Source: a virus
Strand: one strand, 5' to 3'
DNA length: 64,000 bases
IMG/VR virus record: IMGVR_UViG_3300017749_000007
Location: 1 to 64,000 of that record
Positions 37,809 through 45,765 of the stretch are shown here, piece by piece. Each line of letters opens with the position of its first letter. The stretch's first letter is position 1. A model generated the notes under the pieces. The model was not told the DNA's origin, made no database searches, and saw only the letters and a list, made by a program, of their open reading frames with translations. The translations under genes and the position numbers were made by a program.

Positions 37809-38951
37809 ATGGCTTTCTTTGTAGGAGCAACTGAAGTAGTTCCAGTACCGCCCGGAAACGATGCTACTCGCGGAGCAGAATTGATGTCCGACGGTCAAGG
37901 AGCGGCGTTCTGGGGATACATGGGTGCGGCAAGTGGCGACCCGGCGGCAGTTGATACCGGTGGATGGAGATATAGATCTATATTTACACACGGATACTTA
38001 GCGGCAGGCTACAAAGGATCTAACCCTTGGAGAAGTGTTAATAAGACTTGGCACCAAACAGATACAACATTATACTGCGGTGAGCAGTTAGCAAGTACAC
38101 AAGCATATACAAACGGTGTATGGAGTGATCATCACGCATACGTAATGACTGGTGGCGGCTTTAGTGGTACTAGTTCAGCAATATCAAGTTATAGTTTAGC
38201 AAACGGTTCAATTAGAATGTTTACAGCAGATGGTTTTTCATCTAGTGGTGTTAGTTACGGCTATGTAGGAAATGATCCAAAGAACGAAGGACTAGGTTAT
38301 GGTACAACAGGATATGGTAACCACGTAGGTGGTATGAGAATGCACGTTAACCGTTATGACTTTCCTGCGGCAAATGATATTAAAGGACAAAGTGGTTGGA
38401 TTAACGGCGGCGGTAGTTCAGATACATCACGTATGCACTTTCCAACAGAAGTTATGTACAGTGGATGGAATTCAGGTACAGATGGATACGGCTGTGGCGG
38501 ACACGGAGAAAATAGAGGATACTTTGCTTGGACATCTACATATAGATATGTAACATGGGCAAACTCAACATGGTCAGGAACAGGATCATGGGGCGGATAT
38601 TCAAAAGATAGACATTGTAAAATACAATCAACAAAATGGGGACACCATTATATTGGTACAGGTAACAACGTAACAGCTGGTAAGGCAAGATTTAGTGATG
38701 CAACAGGTTCAACTGTAGCAAACTTTAACAAAGTAAGAAGTTACGGAGAAGATAATTCAGAAGACGGTCAAGATCACGGATATATTATGGGACACTTTGA
38801 CGGTCAACAAAACAATCACACTATTAAACAAACACACTCCAGTGATTCAGAAATAACACTTGGTGCTAACGCAATGCCTAAAGGGCATTATGGACAGAGT
38901 TCGGGTGCATGTGCAACAGGCGCGGCAGGTGTTTTAGGGGGTATAGGATAA
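37809..38951 (+). CDS. Tandem fibre-tip-like paralogue 1
   Basis: A 380-residue protein, MAFFVGATEVVPVPPGNDAT, first of three adjacent paralogues. Shared blocks: WRYRSIFTHGYLAAGYKGSN, PWRSVNKTWH, SIRMFTADGFSSS, GYVGNDPKNEGLGYG, HFPTEVMYSGW, GENRGYF, IQSTKWGHHYIGTGNNVT, and the end MPKGHYGQSSGAC. It is very rich in Gly, Ser, Tyr, Trp and Asn, as in receptor-binding fibre tips, and has no catalytic motif. The SxxKWGHHY and FDGQQNNHTIKQ blocks are almost invariant while the loops between them differ. Stop and next start overlap by one base (TAATG). Confidence 0.65.
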   Translation: MAFFVGATEVVPVPPGNDATRGAELMSDGQGAAFWGYMGAASGDPAAVDTGGWRYRSIFTHGYLAAGYKGSNPWRSVNKTWHQTDTTLYCGEQLASTQAYTNGVWSDHHAYVMTGGGFSGTSSAISSYSLANGSIRMFTADGFSSSGVSYGYVGNDPKNEGLGYGTTGYGNHVGGMRMHVNRYDFPAANDIKGQSGWINGGGSSDTSRMHFPTEVMYSGWNSGTDGYGCGGHGENRGYFAWTSTYRYVTWANSTWSGTGSWGGYSKDRHCKIQSTKWGHHYIGTGNNVTAGKARFSDATGSTVANFNKVRSYGEDNSEDGQDHGYIMGHFDGQQNNHTIKQTHSSDSEITLGANAMPKGHYGQSSGACATGAAGVLGGIG

Positions 38952-40105
38952 TGGCATTTTTTGCAGGGACAACAGAATTAGAATTTGTACCTCAAGGTAC
39001 TGATAGTTCACGTGGTGCAAAACTTATTTCAAATGGTTCAGATGGATCGTTTTGGGGATATATGGGCTACACAGGAACTGGTTCTGTACAAGGTGGTGGA
39101 GCATGGAGATATAGATCCATATACACACATGGTTATTTGGCCGCAGGATACAAAGGTTCTAACCCATGGCGTTCAGTAAACAAAACATGGCATGCAACAG
39201 ATAGTACTTTATATTGCGGAGAACAAATTTCAGGACCTCAATCATACTGTGACGGTTTTTATTCAGACTATAATGGTTACATTCAAGCAGGTCCTACAGG
39301 TAGAGCATTTAACGCTGGCGGCGATTGGATGGCAAGTTACGGATTAGCAAATGGTACTATACGTATGTTTACAGCAGATGGTTTTTCATCAGCTGGTCTA
39401 AGTTACGGTTACCAGGGTAACGATCCAAAGAATGAAGGCTTAACATACGGTAGTGGTGGTTTTACAAATCACGTAGGTGGTATGAGATTAAGTACATCAA
39501 TAGTTGATGCGGCAGGAACACAAGACATTAAAGGTCAAGGTGGTTGGATGAATGGTGGCGGTACTAGTACAACACACCGTATGCATTTTCCAACAGAGGT
39601 TATGTATACTGGTTGGGATAGTGGTAACTCAGGAAGAGGTACAGCGGCCGCAGGCGAAAATCGCGGTTATTTCCAATGGAGTGGTACTAACTACAAATAT
39701 GTAACTTGGAGTAACAGCACTTGGACAACTAACTGGCCACAAGGCGGCGGTTGGGGTAAAGATAACCACTGTAAAATACAATCAACAAAATGGGGTCATC
39801 ATTACATTGGTACAGGAAATAATGTTACATCAGGTAAAGCACGTTTTAGCGATGCAACTGGTGCTACGTTAGCAAACTTTAGTAAAGTTAGATCCTATGG
39901 CGAAGACAATCCAATGGACGGACAAGATTGGGGTTACATCATGGGACATTATGATGGACAACAAAACAATCATACTATTAAACAAACACACTCAAGTGAT
40001 TCAGAAGTAACACTTGGCGCTAACGCTATGCCTAAAGGACACTATGGACAAAGTTCCGGAGCGTGTTCAACAGCGTCGGCAACGGTTATTGGAGGAGGAA
40101 TGTAA
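38951..40105 (+). CDS. Tandem fibre-tip-like paralogue 2
   Basis: A 384-residue paralogue starting MAFFAGTTELEFVPQGTDSS. The ATG at 38951 overlaps the previous stop; an in-frame upstream ATG exists but would extend into the previous gene, and the shared N-terminal MAFF motif decides the start. It keeps all family blocks (YRSIYTHGYLAAGYKGSNPW, TADGFSSAG, HVGGMRLS, WGHHYIGTGNNVTSGKARFS, MPKGHYGQSSGAC). The variable stretches (after GEQ, and around FPTEVMYTGW) differ from copy 1. Probably a virion surface protein, perhaps forming mixed trimers with its neighbours. Confidence 0.65.
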   Translation: MAFFAGTTELEFVPQGTDSSRGAKLISNGSDGSFWGYMGYTGTGSVQGGGAWRYRSIYTHGYLAAGYKGSNPWRSVNKTWHATDSTLYCGEQISGPQSYCDGFYSDYNGYIQAGPTGRAFNAGGDWMASYGLANGTIRMFTADGFSSAGLSYGYQGNDPKNEGLTYGSGGFTNHVGGMRLSTSIVDAAGTQDIKGQGGWMNGGGTSTTHRMHFPTEVMYTGWDSGNSGRGTAAAGENRGYFQWSGTNYKYVTWSNSTWTTNWPQGGGWGKDNHCKIQSTKWGHHYIGTGNNVTSGKARFSDATGATLANFSKVRSYGEDNPMDGQDWGYIMGHYDGQQNNHTIKQTHSSDSEVTLGANAMPKGHYGQSSGACSTASATVIGGGM

Positions 40106-41250
40106 TGGCGTTTTTCTTAGGAGCAAATCAAGTAAATCCAGTACCAGCAACTACTACAGAAAATACAGGTGCTAAACTTATTTCAGACGGTTCAACAGGA
40201 GCTGGCTGGGGATATATGGGCAGTGGCTTTACAGGGTTAGATAATGCTCAGTGGAGATATAGATCTATATTTACACATGGATACTTAGCAGGTGGTTATA
40301 AAGGTTCAACTCCGTGGCGTTCAGTAAACAAAACATGGCATAATACAGATACTACTGTATATTGTGGAGAACAACTTTCTAACTATTGTGCATATACAAA
40401 TGGCTTTTGGAGCGATTATCATGCATATATTTGTTCAACTAACGGATACAATAATGCACATGATCAAATTTGTTCATACAGTCTAGCAAATGGATCAATT
40501 AGAATGTTTACATCGGATGGTTTTTCATCATCTGGTATTGGTTATGGATACGTAGGTAACGATCCTAAAAACCAAGGACTAGGTTATGGTACAGCAGGTT
40601 TTGGTAACCACGTAGGTGGTATGAAAATGAATGTAAACAGAGTTGATGCACTAGCATGTGAAGACCAGAAAGGCCAAAGCGGATGGATATCAGGCGGTGG
40701 CGATACAAGTACTAACCGTATGCACTTTCCAACAGAAGTTATGTATACTGGTTGGGATTCAGGCATGTCAGGACGTGGTGATGCAGTTAGTGGTGAAAAC
40801 CGCGGTTACTTTAACGGTAACGGTAACCAATACAAATATGTAACTTGGTCAACTACAACATGGGTAAACGGATGGGACCAAGGTGGTAACTACGGTAAGT
40901 CAAGTTATCAAACTAAGAACTTAGGTTCTAAATGGGGACATCATTACGCATTTACAGGTAACAATGTAACATCAGGTATTGCAAGATTTAGTGACGCAAA
41001 CGGCGCCACATTAGCAAACTTCAGTAAGGTTAGATCTTATGGAGAAGAAAACTCCATGGAAGGTCAGGACTGGGGATACGTAATGGGTCATTATGATGGC
41101 CAACAAAACAATCATACAGTAAAACAATCATATAGCAGTGATAGTCAGACTACGCTTGGAGCGGCGGCAATGCCTAAAGGGCATTACGGTCAAAGTTCAG
41201 GAGCATGTAGCACTGGAGCTGCCACAGTTATAGCGGGAGCAGGATTCTAA
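40105..41250 (+). CDS. Tandem fibre-tip-like paralogue 3
   Basis: A 381-residue paralogue starting MAFFLGANQVNPVPATTTEN; ATG at 40105 overlaps the previous stop (TAATG), and GGAGGAGG just upstream is a very strong ribosome site. Conserved blocks are retained, but where copies 1 and 2 read CKIQSTKWGHHYIG this one has TKNLGSKWGHHYAF, so it is the most diverged of the set. Same Gly/Asn/aromatic-rich composition and same MPKGHYGQSSGAC ending. Role as in the other two: probable fibre tip or receptor-binding component. Confidence 0.65.
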   Translation: MAFFLGANQVNPVPATTTENTGAKLISDGSTGAGWGYMGSGFTGLDNAQWRYRSIFTHGYLAGGYKGSTPWRSVNKTWHNTDTTVYCGEQLSNYCAYTNGFWSDYHAYICSTNGYNNAHDQICSYSLANGSIRMFTSDGFSSSGIGYGYVGNDPKNQGLGYGTAGFGNHVGGMKMNVNRVDALACEDQKGQSGWISGGGDTSTNRMHFPTEVMYTGWDSGMSGRGDAVSGENRGYFNGNGNQYKYVTWSTTTWVNGWDQGGNYGKSSYQTKNLGSKWGHHYAFTGNNVTSGIARFSDANGATLANFSKVRSYGEENSMEGQDWGYVMGHYDGQQNNHTVKQSYSSDSQTTLGAAAMPKGHYGQSSGACSTGAATVIAGAGF

Positions 41251-41251
41251 A

Positions 41252-42079
41252 ATGAAATATATAATTACAAAGACAGAAGCGATGAGACCATATTTTGGTA
41301 TGTCTGAAAACGATCCAAACATGTATTGCAAAGACTTATACACCTTATTTGATTTAAGTTGTGTAGAAATTGCAGAACCATTATTTGATACAATATATCC
41401 AACTATACCAGTAGGATATGAAGAAGTAACAGCAACTGAAGCCAAGTACGGGACTTTGTTTTTCTCAGAAGTAAGAGACACTGTTAAGATTTGGAATAAC
41501 GAATATGGTTGGGCAGAAACTGCTGATATTCCAGAAGATCAAAAAGTTCCTTTTACACTTACTCCCGAGATTAAGGAAATGATACGTACATTTATGTATC
41601 GCTTTGCAAAAGAAATTATTGAAACAGAATACAACTATAGATTCCGCCACTTGCACAATACTACTGAACTAGAACAAGCAAGTTGGGAAATACAGAAACA
41701 CGAAGCTCGTGAGTGGTTAACTTATGCTGATGATCCTGCACACATAACACCATTCCTTGACTATCTTGCTGTACAAAGATCAATGGATAAAACTACTCTT
41801 GCAAATAAAATTTTAGAAAAATCTGAATCGTACAACGATAAATTATCTACTATGCTAGTTGAATACCAAACACTTATTAAGCAGTTTAAAAACTCAGGTA
41901 GTATTTGGAATATAAACATATTATACGAAAAATACCTTGGTATTATGATGCCAGCGGCACAGGCTATGTCAATGGGACTTATGGATGTAGGCGGTGTACG
42001 TATATTTGAAGATCCAGATACTGGCGCAACAATGGTAGATCAGAACAATCCGAAATTTGGTAACAAGCTCAATTTCTAA
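41252..42079 (+). CDS. Helical protein, possible fibre-assembly factor
   Basis: A 275-residue protein. The N-terminal third is mixed alpha/beta (MKYIITKTEAMRPYFGMSEN); residues about 100-215 are long amphipathic helices (MIRTFMYRFAKEIIETEYNY, EIQKHEAREWLTYADD, TTLANKILEKSESYNDKLST), a pattern seen in phage tail-fibre assembly chaperones and DUF4376-type domains. The end (GGVRIFEDPDTGATMVDQNN) is a short beta segment. It begins two bases after the last fibre-tip paralogue, the usual place for a fibre chaperone. Function is inferred from position and fold impression only. Confidence 0.5.
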   Translation: MKYIITKTEAMRPYFGMSENDPNMYCKDLYTLFDLSCVEIAEPLFDTIYPTIPVGYEEVTATEAKYGTLFFSEVRDTVKIWNNEYGWAETADIPEDQKVPFTLTPEIKEMIRTFMYRFAKEIIETEYNYRFRHLHNTTELEQASWEIQKHEAREWLTYADDPAHITPFLDYLAVQRSMDKTTLANKILEKSESYNDKLSTMLVEYQTLIKQFKNSGSIWNINILYEKYLGIMMPAAQAMSMGLMDVGGVRIFEDPDTGATMVDQNNPKFGNKLNF

Positions 42080-42099
42080 CTCTTAGAAGTAAGTTCTTA

Positions 42100-42106
42100 G
42101 TAAATA
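42100..42106 (+). promoter_or_regulatory. Late promoter box
   Basis: GTAAATA, followed by a tiny hairpin AGTC-AAAA-GACT (42112-42123) and an AGGAG ribosome site before the ATG at 42146. Confidence 0.55.
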
Positions 42107-42145
42107 AGTATAGTCAAAAGACTAACTATTTCTTAGGAGAAAAAA

Positions 42146-43018
42146 ATGAGTGAACAAGCAAATAATGCTGAGAAGAATAATGCCAATGCGCATATGGCAT
42201 TAGAAACAAGAGTAAATCCATACGATGGATTTGAAGAATTCTTTGAGTTATCAGCCCAAGACAGTAAAATACTGGACGGTGCGTTAAACTTAAACAGTGG
42301 ACAGTCAGCATATCAGTCAGAGCATTTTGTTGCTGACTCGCAACTTACCCCATATAGAAAATTAAAACAGTGTTTGTTAGAATTAGAAACAAGACACCAC
42401 TCTTGGCATAATATCAACAACAGTTTAAAACGTAAACTAGTTGAAGTTAAGATTGCAAAAAGAGATTACGAAGCATGTCCAGATGATCTACAAAAAGAAC
42501 TAATTGCAGTTGATATTGAAGACATGGAGCATGACGTTAAAGTATGGAACCGTAAAATTAAACAAGCGGCAGAAGAAGTAAACACATACTTAAACTTGAC
42601 AAAGAAAATTGCAGGTGATGATGACGAGTTGTTAGACAAAGCAATGACATACGACCATGAAGAAGAAAGAAAATATTGGGTAACACGTATGGCTAAACAA
42701 GCGGCTATGGACATGGTATCCTACGGACGCATTGGCTCAGGTAACATGGATTCAATTGCTATGATGCCAGAGGAAGATCAAATCGAAGCATTAGCAACTA
42801 CTATACAGTATAATGAAAGATTACAGAATGGACTTGCACAAATTGCAGGTGCAGTTAATGAAGGCCTTTTAGAAAATAAAAATGCTATTCCAAACTATGA
42901 TGTACCAAGTGTAACAGATAAGTTAATGGCAAAAGAAATTTTAAGCGGCAAAGGCAAAGACAAGGAATCAAATGTTCAGCATACCCCTGAATCCAAAACT
43001 GGACCGGAAACAGTTTGA
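42146..43018 (+). CDS. Coiled-coil protein of unknown function
   Basis: A 290-residue, charged, mainly alpha-helical protein. Residues about 70-155 form a long coiled coil (YRKLKQCLLELETRHHSWHN, then LKRKLVEVKIAKRDYEACPD, VKVWNRKIKQAAEEVNTYLN). A Met-rich helix (RMAKQAAMDMVSYGRIGSGN) and an unstructured tail follow. I do not recognise the family. It heads an operon with the U32-like protein and methyltransferase, overlapping the former by 47 bases. It might be a structural or scaffold-like protein; no evidence for catalysis. Confidence 0.6.
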   Translation: MSEQANNAEKNNANAHMALETRVNPYDGFEEFFELSAQDSKILDGALNLNSGQSAYQSEHFVADSQLTPYRKLKQCLLELETRHHSWHNINNSLKRKLVEVKIAKRDYEACPDDLQKELIAVDIEDMEHDVKVWNRKIKQAAEEVNTYLNLTKKIAGDDDELLDKAMTYDHEEERKYWVTRMAKQAAMDMVSYGRIGSGNMDSIAMMPEEDQIEALATTIQYNERLQNGLAQIAGAVNEGLLENKNAIPNYDVPSVTDKLMAKEILSGKGKDKESNVQHTPESKTGPETV

Positions 43019-44030
43019 AGAATTCTATCAGTTTCTGATTGATCATAAAAGTTTAATATACGATGTATACATAACTACTCGTATACCTCCTTTTGATCAG
43101 GATGCGATGGGAGATATTTTTGTAAATGACCCGAATGACTTGATTGAAAACTCACTCATTATTCAAGACAAGTTAGGCATTCCAGTGTCTGCTACATTTA
43201 ACAATACTCTTGTGCGTCCTGATCAAAAGAACTTAGATTTATGGATTGAAAACTTTAAAAGTTTATATCACCATAAAGGTATTAGATCTGCTACTATCCC
43301 ACATACACATTGGGTTATGACAGGGCAAATACAAAAAGAGTTCCCGCAATTAATGATTAAGAATACTATATTACGTGAAGTAAACACTGCCGCCGATGTT
43401 GCAAAACAAGCAGAAGCAGGGTTTAATTACATTAATATTGATAGAGATCTAGTACGTGATAGAGATACTTTAAGAAAAATAAAACAAGTTAAAGAAAAGT
43501 ATAATGTTAAGATAGCAATACTAGGCAACGAAGGTTGTGTAGGTAGTTGTCCTGTAATGCCAGAACATTTTGAATTTAATAATTCAAGAACGTCAACAGG
43601 TCCACAATATTTTAATGATGCTATTAGTCGTATAAGTTGTCCTAAGTGGGATATTACAGAACCAGTAACAGCATTAAAAACAGCAAACATTCCGCCTTGG
43701 AGACAAGACTGGAAAGAGATGTTATACTATGTTGATGTTATTAAAATGCATGGCAGAGAAAGTGTAGCACAATTATTTTCTACAATGGATATTGTTAAGA
43801 AGTTTGCAAAAGAAGAAGAAATATTATTTTCTGATTTTGATGAATACATTTACGATAAAAATTTAGAAGGTAAGCCCATCCAAGCATGGAGAGAATTTAT
43901 TAAGAATTGTAAGTTTGATTGTTGGGATTGCAATAAATGCGATAACTTATATGAAGCAAAAAATGGCAAGCCTCAAATAACAATTAAAAATATAATAGTG
44001 GAGTCGATATGTGGCGCATACACGGACTAA
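42972..44030 (+). CDS. U32-like Fe-S TIM-barrel protein
   Basis: A 352-residue protein with beta/alpha barrel periodicity. The diagnostic segment is FNYINIDRDLVRDRDTLRKI followed by KIAILGNEGCVGSCPVMPEH (Cys at about 189 and 193), the arrangement seen in peptidase-U32-type proteins (UbiU/UbiV, TrhP), where such cysteines bind a 4Fe-4S cluster. Further cysteines are SCPKW (about 225) and a C-x3-C-x2-C-x2-C group (CKFDCWDCNKC, about 316-325). It could modify RNA, a cofactor or a protein by oxygen-independent hydroxylation, as relatives do; this is inference. Ribosome site AAGGA lies inside the previous gene; the next gene starts before this one ends. A radical-SAM-like origin is less likely, because no CxxxCxxC triad opens the barrel. 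Confidence 0.55.
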   Translation: MFSIPLNPKLDRKQFEEFYQFLIDHKSLIYDVYITTRIPPFDQDAMGDIFVNDPNDLIENSLIIQDKLGIPVSATFNNTLVRPDQKNLDLWIENFKSLYHHKGIRSATIPHTHWVMTGQIQKEFPQLMIKNTILREVNTAADVAKQAEAGFNYINIDRDLVRDRDTLRKIKQVKEKYNVKIAILGNEGCVGSCPVMPEHFEFNNSRTSTGPQYFNDAISRISCPKWDITEPVTALKTANIPPWRQDWKEMLYYVDVIKMHGRESVAQLFSTMDIVKKFAKEEEILFSDFDEYIYDKNLEGKPIQAWREFIKNCKFDCWDCNKCDNLYEAKNGKPQITIKNIIVESICGAYTD

Positions 44031-44599
44031 CAAGTCATAAAGTACAAATGCTACTAAATCAGTTATGTCGTTGCGGCCAATCTTATTTAGAAGTAGGATG
44101 CTATTTAGGTGCAACAGCGGCTGCCGCACTAGACGGTAATAAATTAAAAGCATACTTTGTAGATCATTGGGAAGAACAAGTACAACCCTTAAGAGATGAT
44201 TTACCGCCTTTGCCAGAGAATAGTAAAGAAGACTTTGTTAAAAATATCAAATACTATAGAGGTGAAAACAAAATTAAAGTATTTGATTCAGACTTGTTTG
44301 ATGTAGATCTTGACCAAATTGATCCTATTGATATTTTCTTTTATGATGGTCCTCATGGCCCGGAAATGACGTTTAATGCTATAAAGTACTATGCAACAGT
44401 ACTAGCTGATCAAGCTATAATAGTAGTAGATGATGCTAATTTTGAAGGTAGCGTTCAAGGAGCTAAATCTGCAATTAAAGAGCAGGGTTTTAACATATCA
44501 TTTGAACGCCTTATACTTGAAGAAGAGCCTGAAAATGCTGAGGGCTGGTGGAACGGAGTTTTGATATTAGGTGTCTCTCGTACTTCACTTTCTAAATAA
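44009..44599 (+). CDS. Class I SAM-dependent methyltransferase
   Basis: A 196-residue protein of the Methyltransferase_24 type. Motif I is SYLEVGCYLGATAAAAL (about residues 25-41), the acidic end of strand two is KAYFVDHWEE, and the motif IV region is IDIFFYDGPHGPEMTFNAIK with the DG-x-H signature common to this family, followed by AIIVVDDANFEGSVQGAKSA. Length is normal. The substrate is unknown; family members methylate sugars, lipids or small molecules. It overlaps the U32-like gene by 22 bases, so the two probably act in one pathway, perhaps modifying a virion or host surface component (inference). Confidence 0.75.
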   Translation: MWRIHGLTSHKVQMLLNQLCRCGQSYLEVGCYLGATAAAALDGNKLKAYFVDHWEEQVQPLRDDLPPLPENSKEDFVKNIKYYRGENKIKVFDSDLFDVDLDQIDPIDIFFYDGPHGPEMTFNAIKYYATVLADQAIIVVDDANFEGSVQGAKSAIKEQGFNISFERLILEEEPENAEGWWNGVLILGVSRTSLSK

Positions 44600-44602
44600 A
44601 TA
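44596..44602 (+). promoter_or_regulatory. Late promoter box
   Basis: ATAAATA overlapping the methyltransferase stop codon region, upstream of the fibre gene at 44626 (ribosome site TAGGAG). Confidence 0.7.
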
Positions 44603-44625
44603 CAATATAAGTTTAGGAGATTACA

Positions 44626-45765
44626 GTGGCAGGATCAAGTTCAGCACCAATTGTTGATAGATTAAGAATCATACCAAGAGCAGACGACTTTCTTGATAGA
44701 AACGTTGGCTCTAGTGGAGAAGTATTCTTTTCAAGAGACACAAACACATTAAGAGTTTACAGTGGTAAAGACGTATCAGGCTTTGAAATAGCAAGAGCTG
44801 ATTTAAACAATGTAGACTTAACTTCATTTTTACAAACATCTACTTTAGCAACTACAAGTGTATCAGCACTAAGTGATGTAAATTACGTATCTACACCTAC
44901 AGTAGGACAAATACTATCTTGGGACGATACTTATCAAGCATTTATACCAACAGATGCTGACTTGTCAGGTGGTAATTCATCTATTGATGTATCAGAAACT
45001 GCACCAACAACACCAGCATCAGGTAACTTATGGTTAAACACTGCTACAGGTAAATTATACATTTACATTGATGATGGTACAAGTACACAGTGGATTGAAC
45101 CAGCAACAACCGGGGGCGGTGGCAGTAGTAATGCTATTACACTTGCAGGACAATCAGCAAGTTATTATTTAGACTATAACAACGTTACTAACACACCAAC
45201 TATTCCAACTAATATTAATAGTTTAAGTGATGTAACATCAACAGGCCCGTCAGATGGACAAATATTAAAATGGAGTACATCAAATAGTGCATGGGAATTA
45301 GCAAGTGATCTTGTAGGTGGCGCAGGCGGCGTACAACTTTCAGACTTTAGTATTACTGCAAATGCAGTAGGAACAGCCGCACTATCATATGATAATACAA
45401 CAGGTGTGTTTACATATACACCACCAGACTTAACTTCTTATCTAACAAGTTATTCAGAAACATCAGGCTTAAATGATGTTGTTTCTAGAGGATCAACTAC
45501 AGCACAAGCAGTAACTATTAACAATACATTAACAGTAGGAAACGTAGTTACAAACGGTTCAGGTACACCAGAGATAGTAAGTACAAGTACTATTACACTA
45601 GACGCTCCAGACGGAACTATAGTGCAGAGCGGTCCATTTAGATTGCCAAGTTTTACTACAGCACAAAAGAATGCTCAATCATCAGTTAACGGTGATATGG
45701 TATACGATAGTACACTTAACAAAGCTCAAGTGTATGAAAACGGTGCGTGGGCTAACTTAGCATAA
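44626..45765 (+). CDS. Fibre-like structural protein
   Basis: A 379-residue protein with a GTG start after TAGGAG. N-terminal IPRADDFLDRNVGSSGEVFF then DTNTLRVYSGKDVSGFEIAR is a conserved fibre N-domain of marine T4-like phages. Next come 'LSDVNY..TPTVGQILSWDD' and 'YYLDYNNVTNTPTI' repeats, also present in the 548-residue fibre downstream. The C-terminus (LPSFTTAQKNAQSSVNGDMV, DSTLNKAQVYENGAWANLA) is the short 'vYdst.nk.qvYenGaW' ending typical of tail-fibre adhesion domains. The stop overlaps the subtilase ATG (TAATG), so the two are made together. Confidence 0.72.
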   Translation: MAGSSSAPIVDRLRIIPRADDFLDRNVGSSGEVFFSRDTNTLRVYSGKDVSGFEIARADLNNVDLTSFLQTSTLATTSVSALSDVNYVSTPTVGQILSWDDTYQAFIPTDADLSGGNSSIDVSETAPTTPASGNLWLNTATGKLYIYIDDGTSTQWIEPATTGGGGSSNAITLAGQSASYYLDYNNVTNTPTIPTNINSLSDVTSTGPSDGQILKWSTSNSAWELASDLVGGAGGVQLSDFSITANAVGTAALSYDNTTGVFTYTPPDLTSYLTSYSETSGLNDVVSRGSTTAQAVTINNTLTVGNVVTNGSGTPEIVSTSTITLDAPDGTIVQSGPFRLPSFTTAQKNAQSSVNGDMVYDSTLNKAQVYENGAWANLA

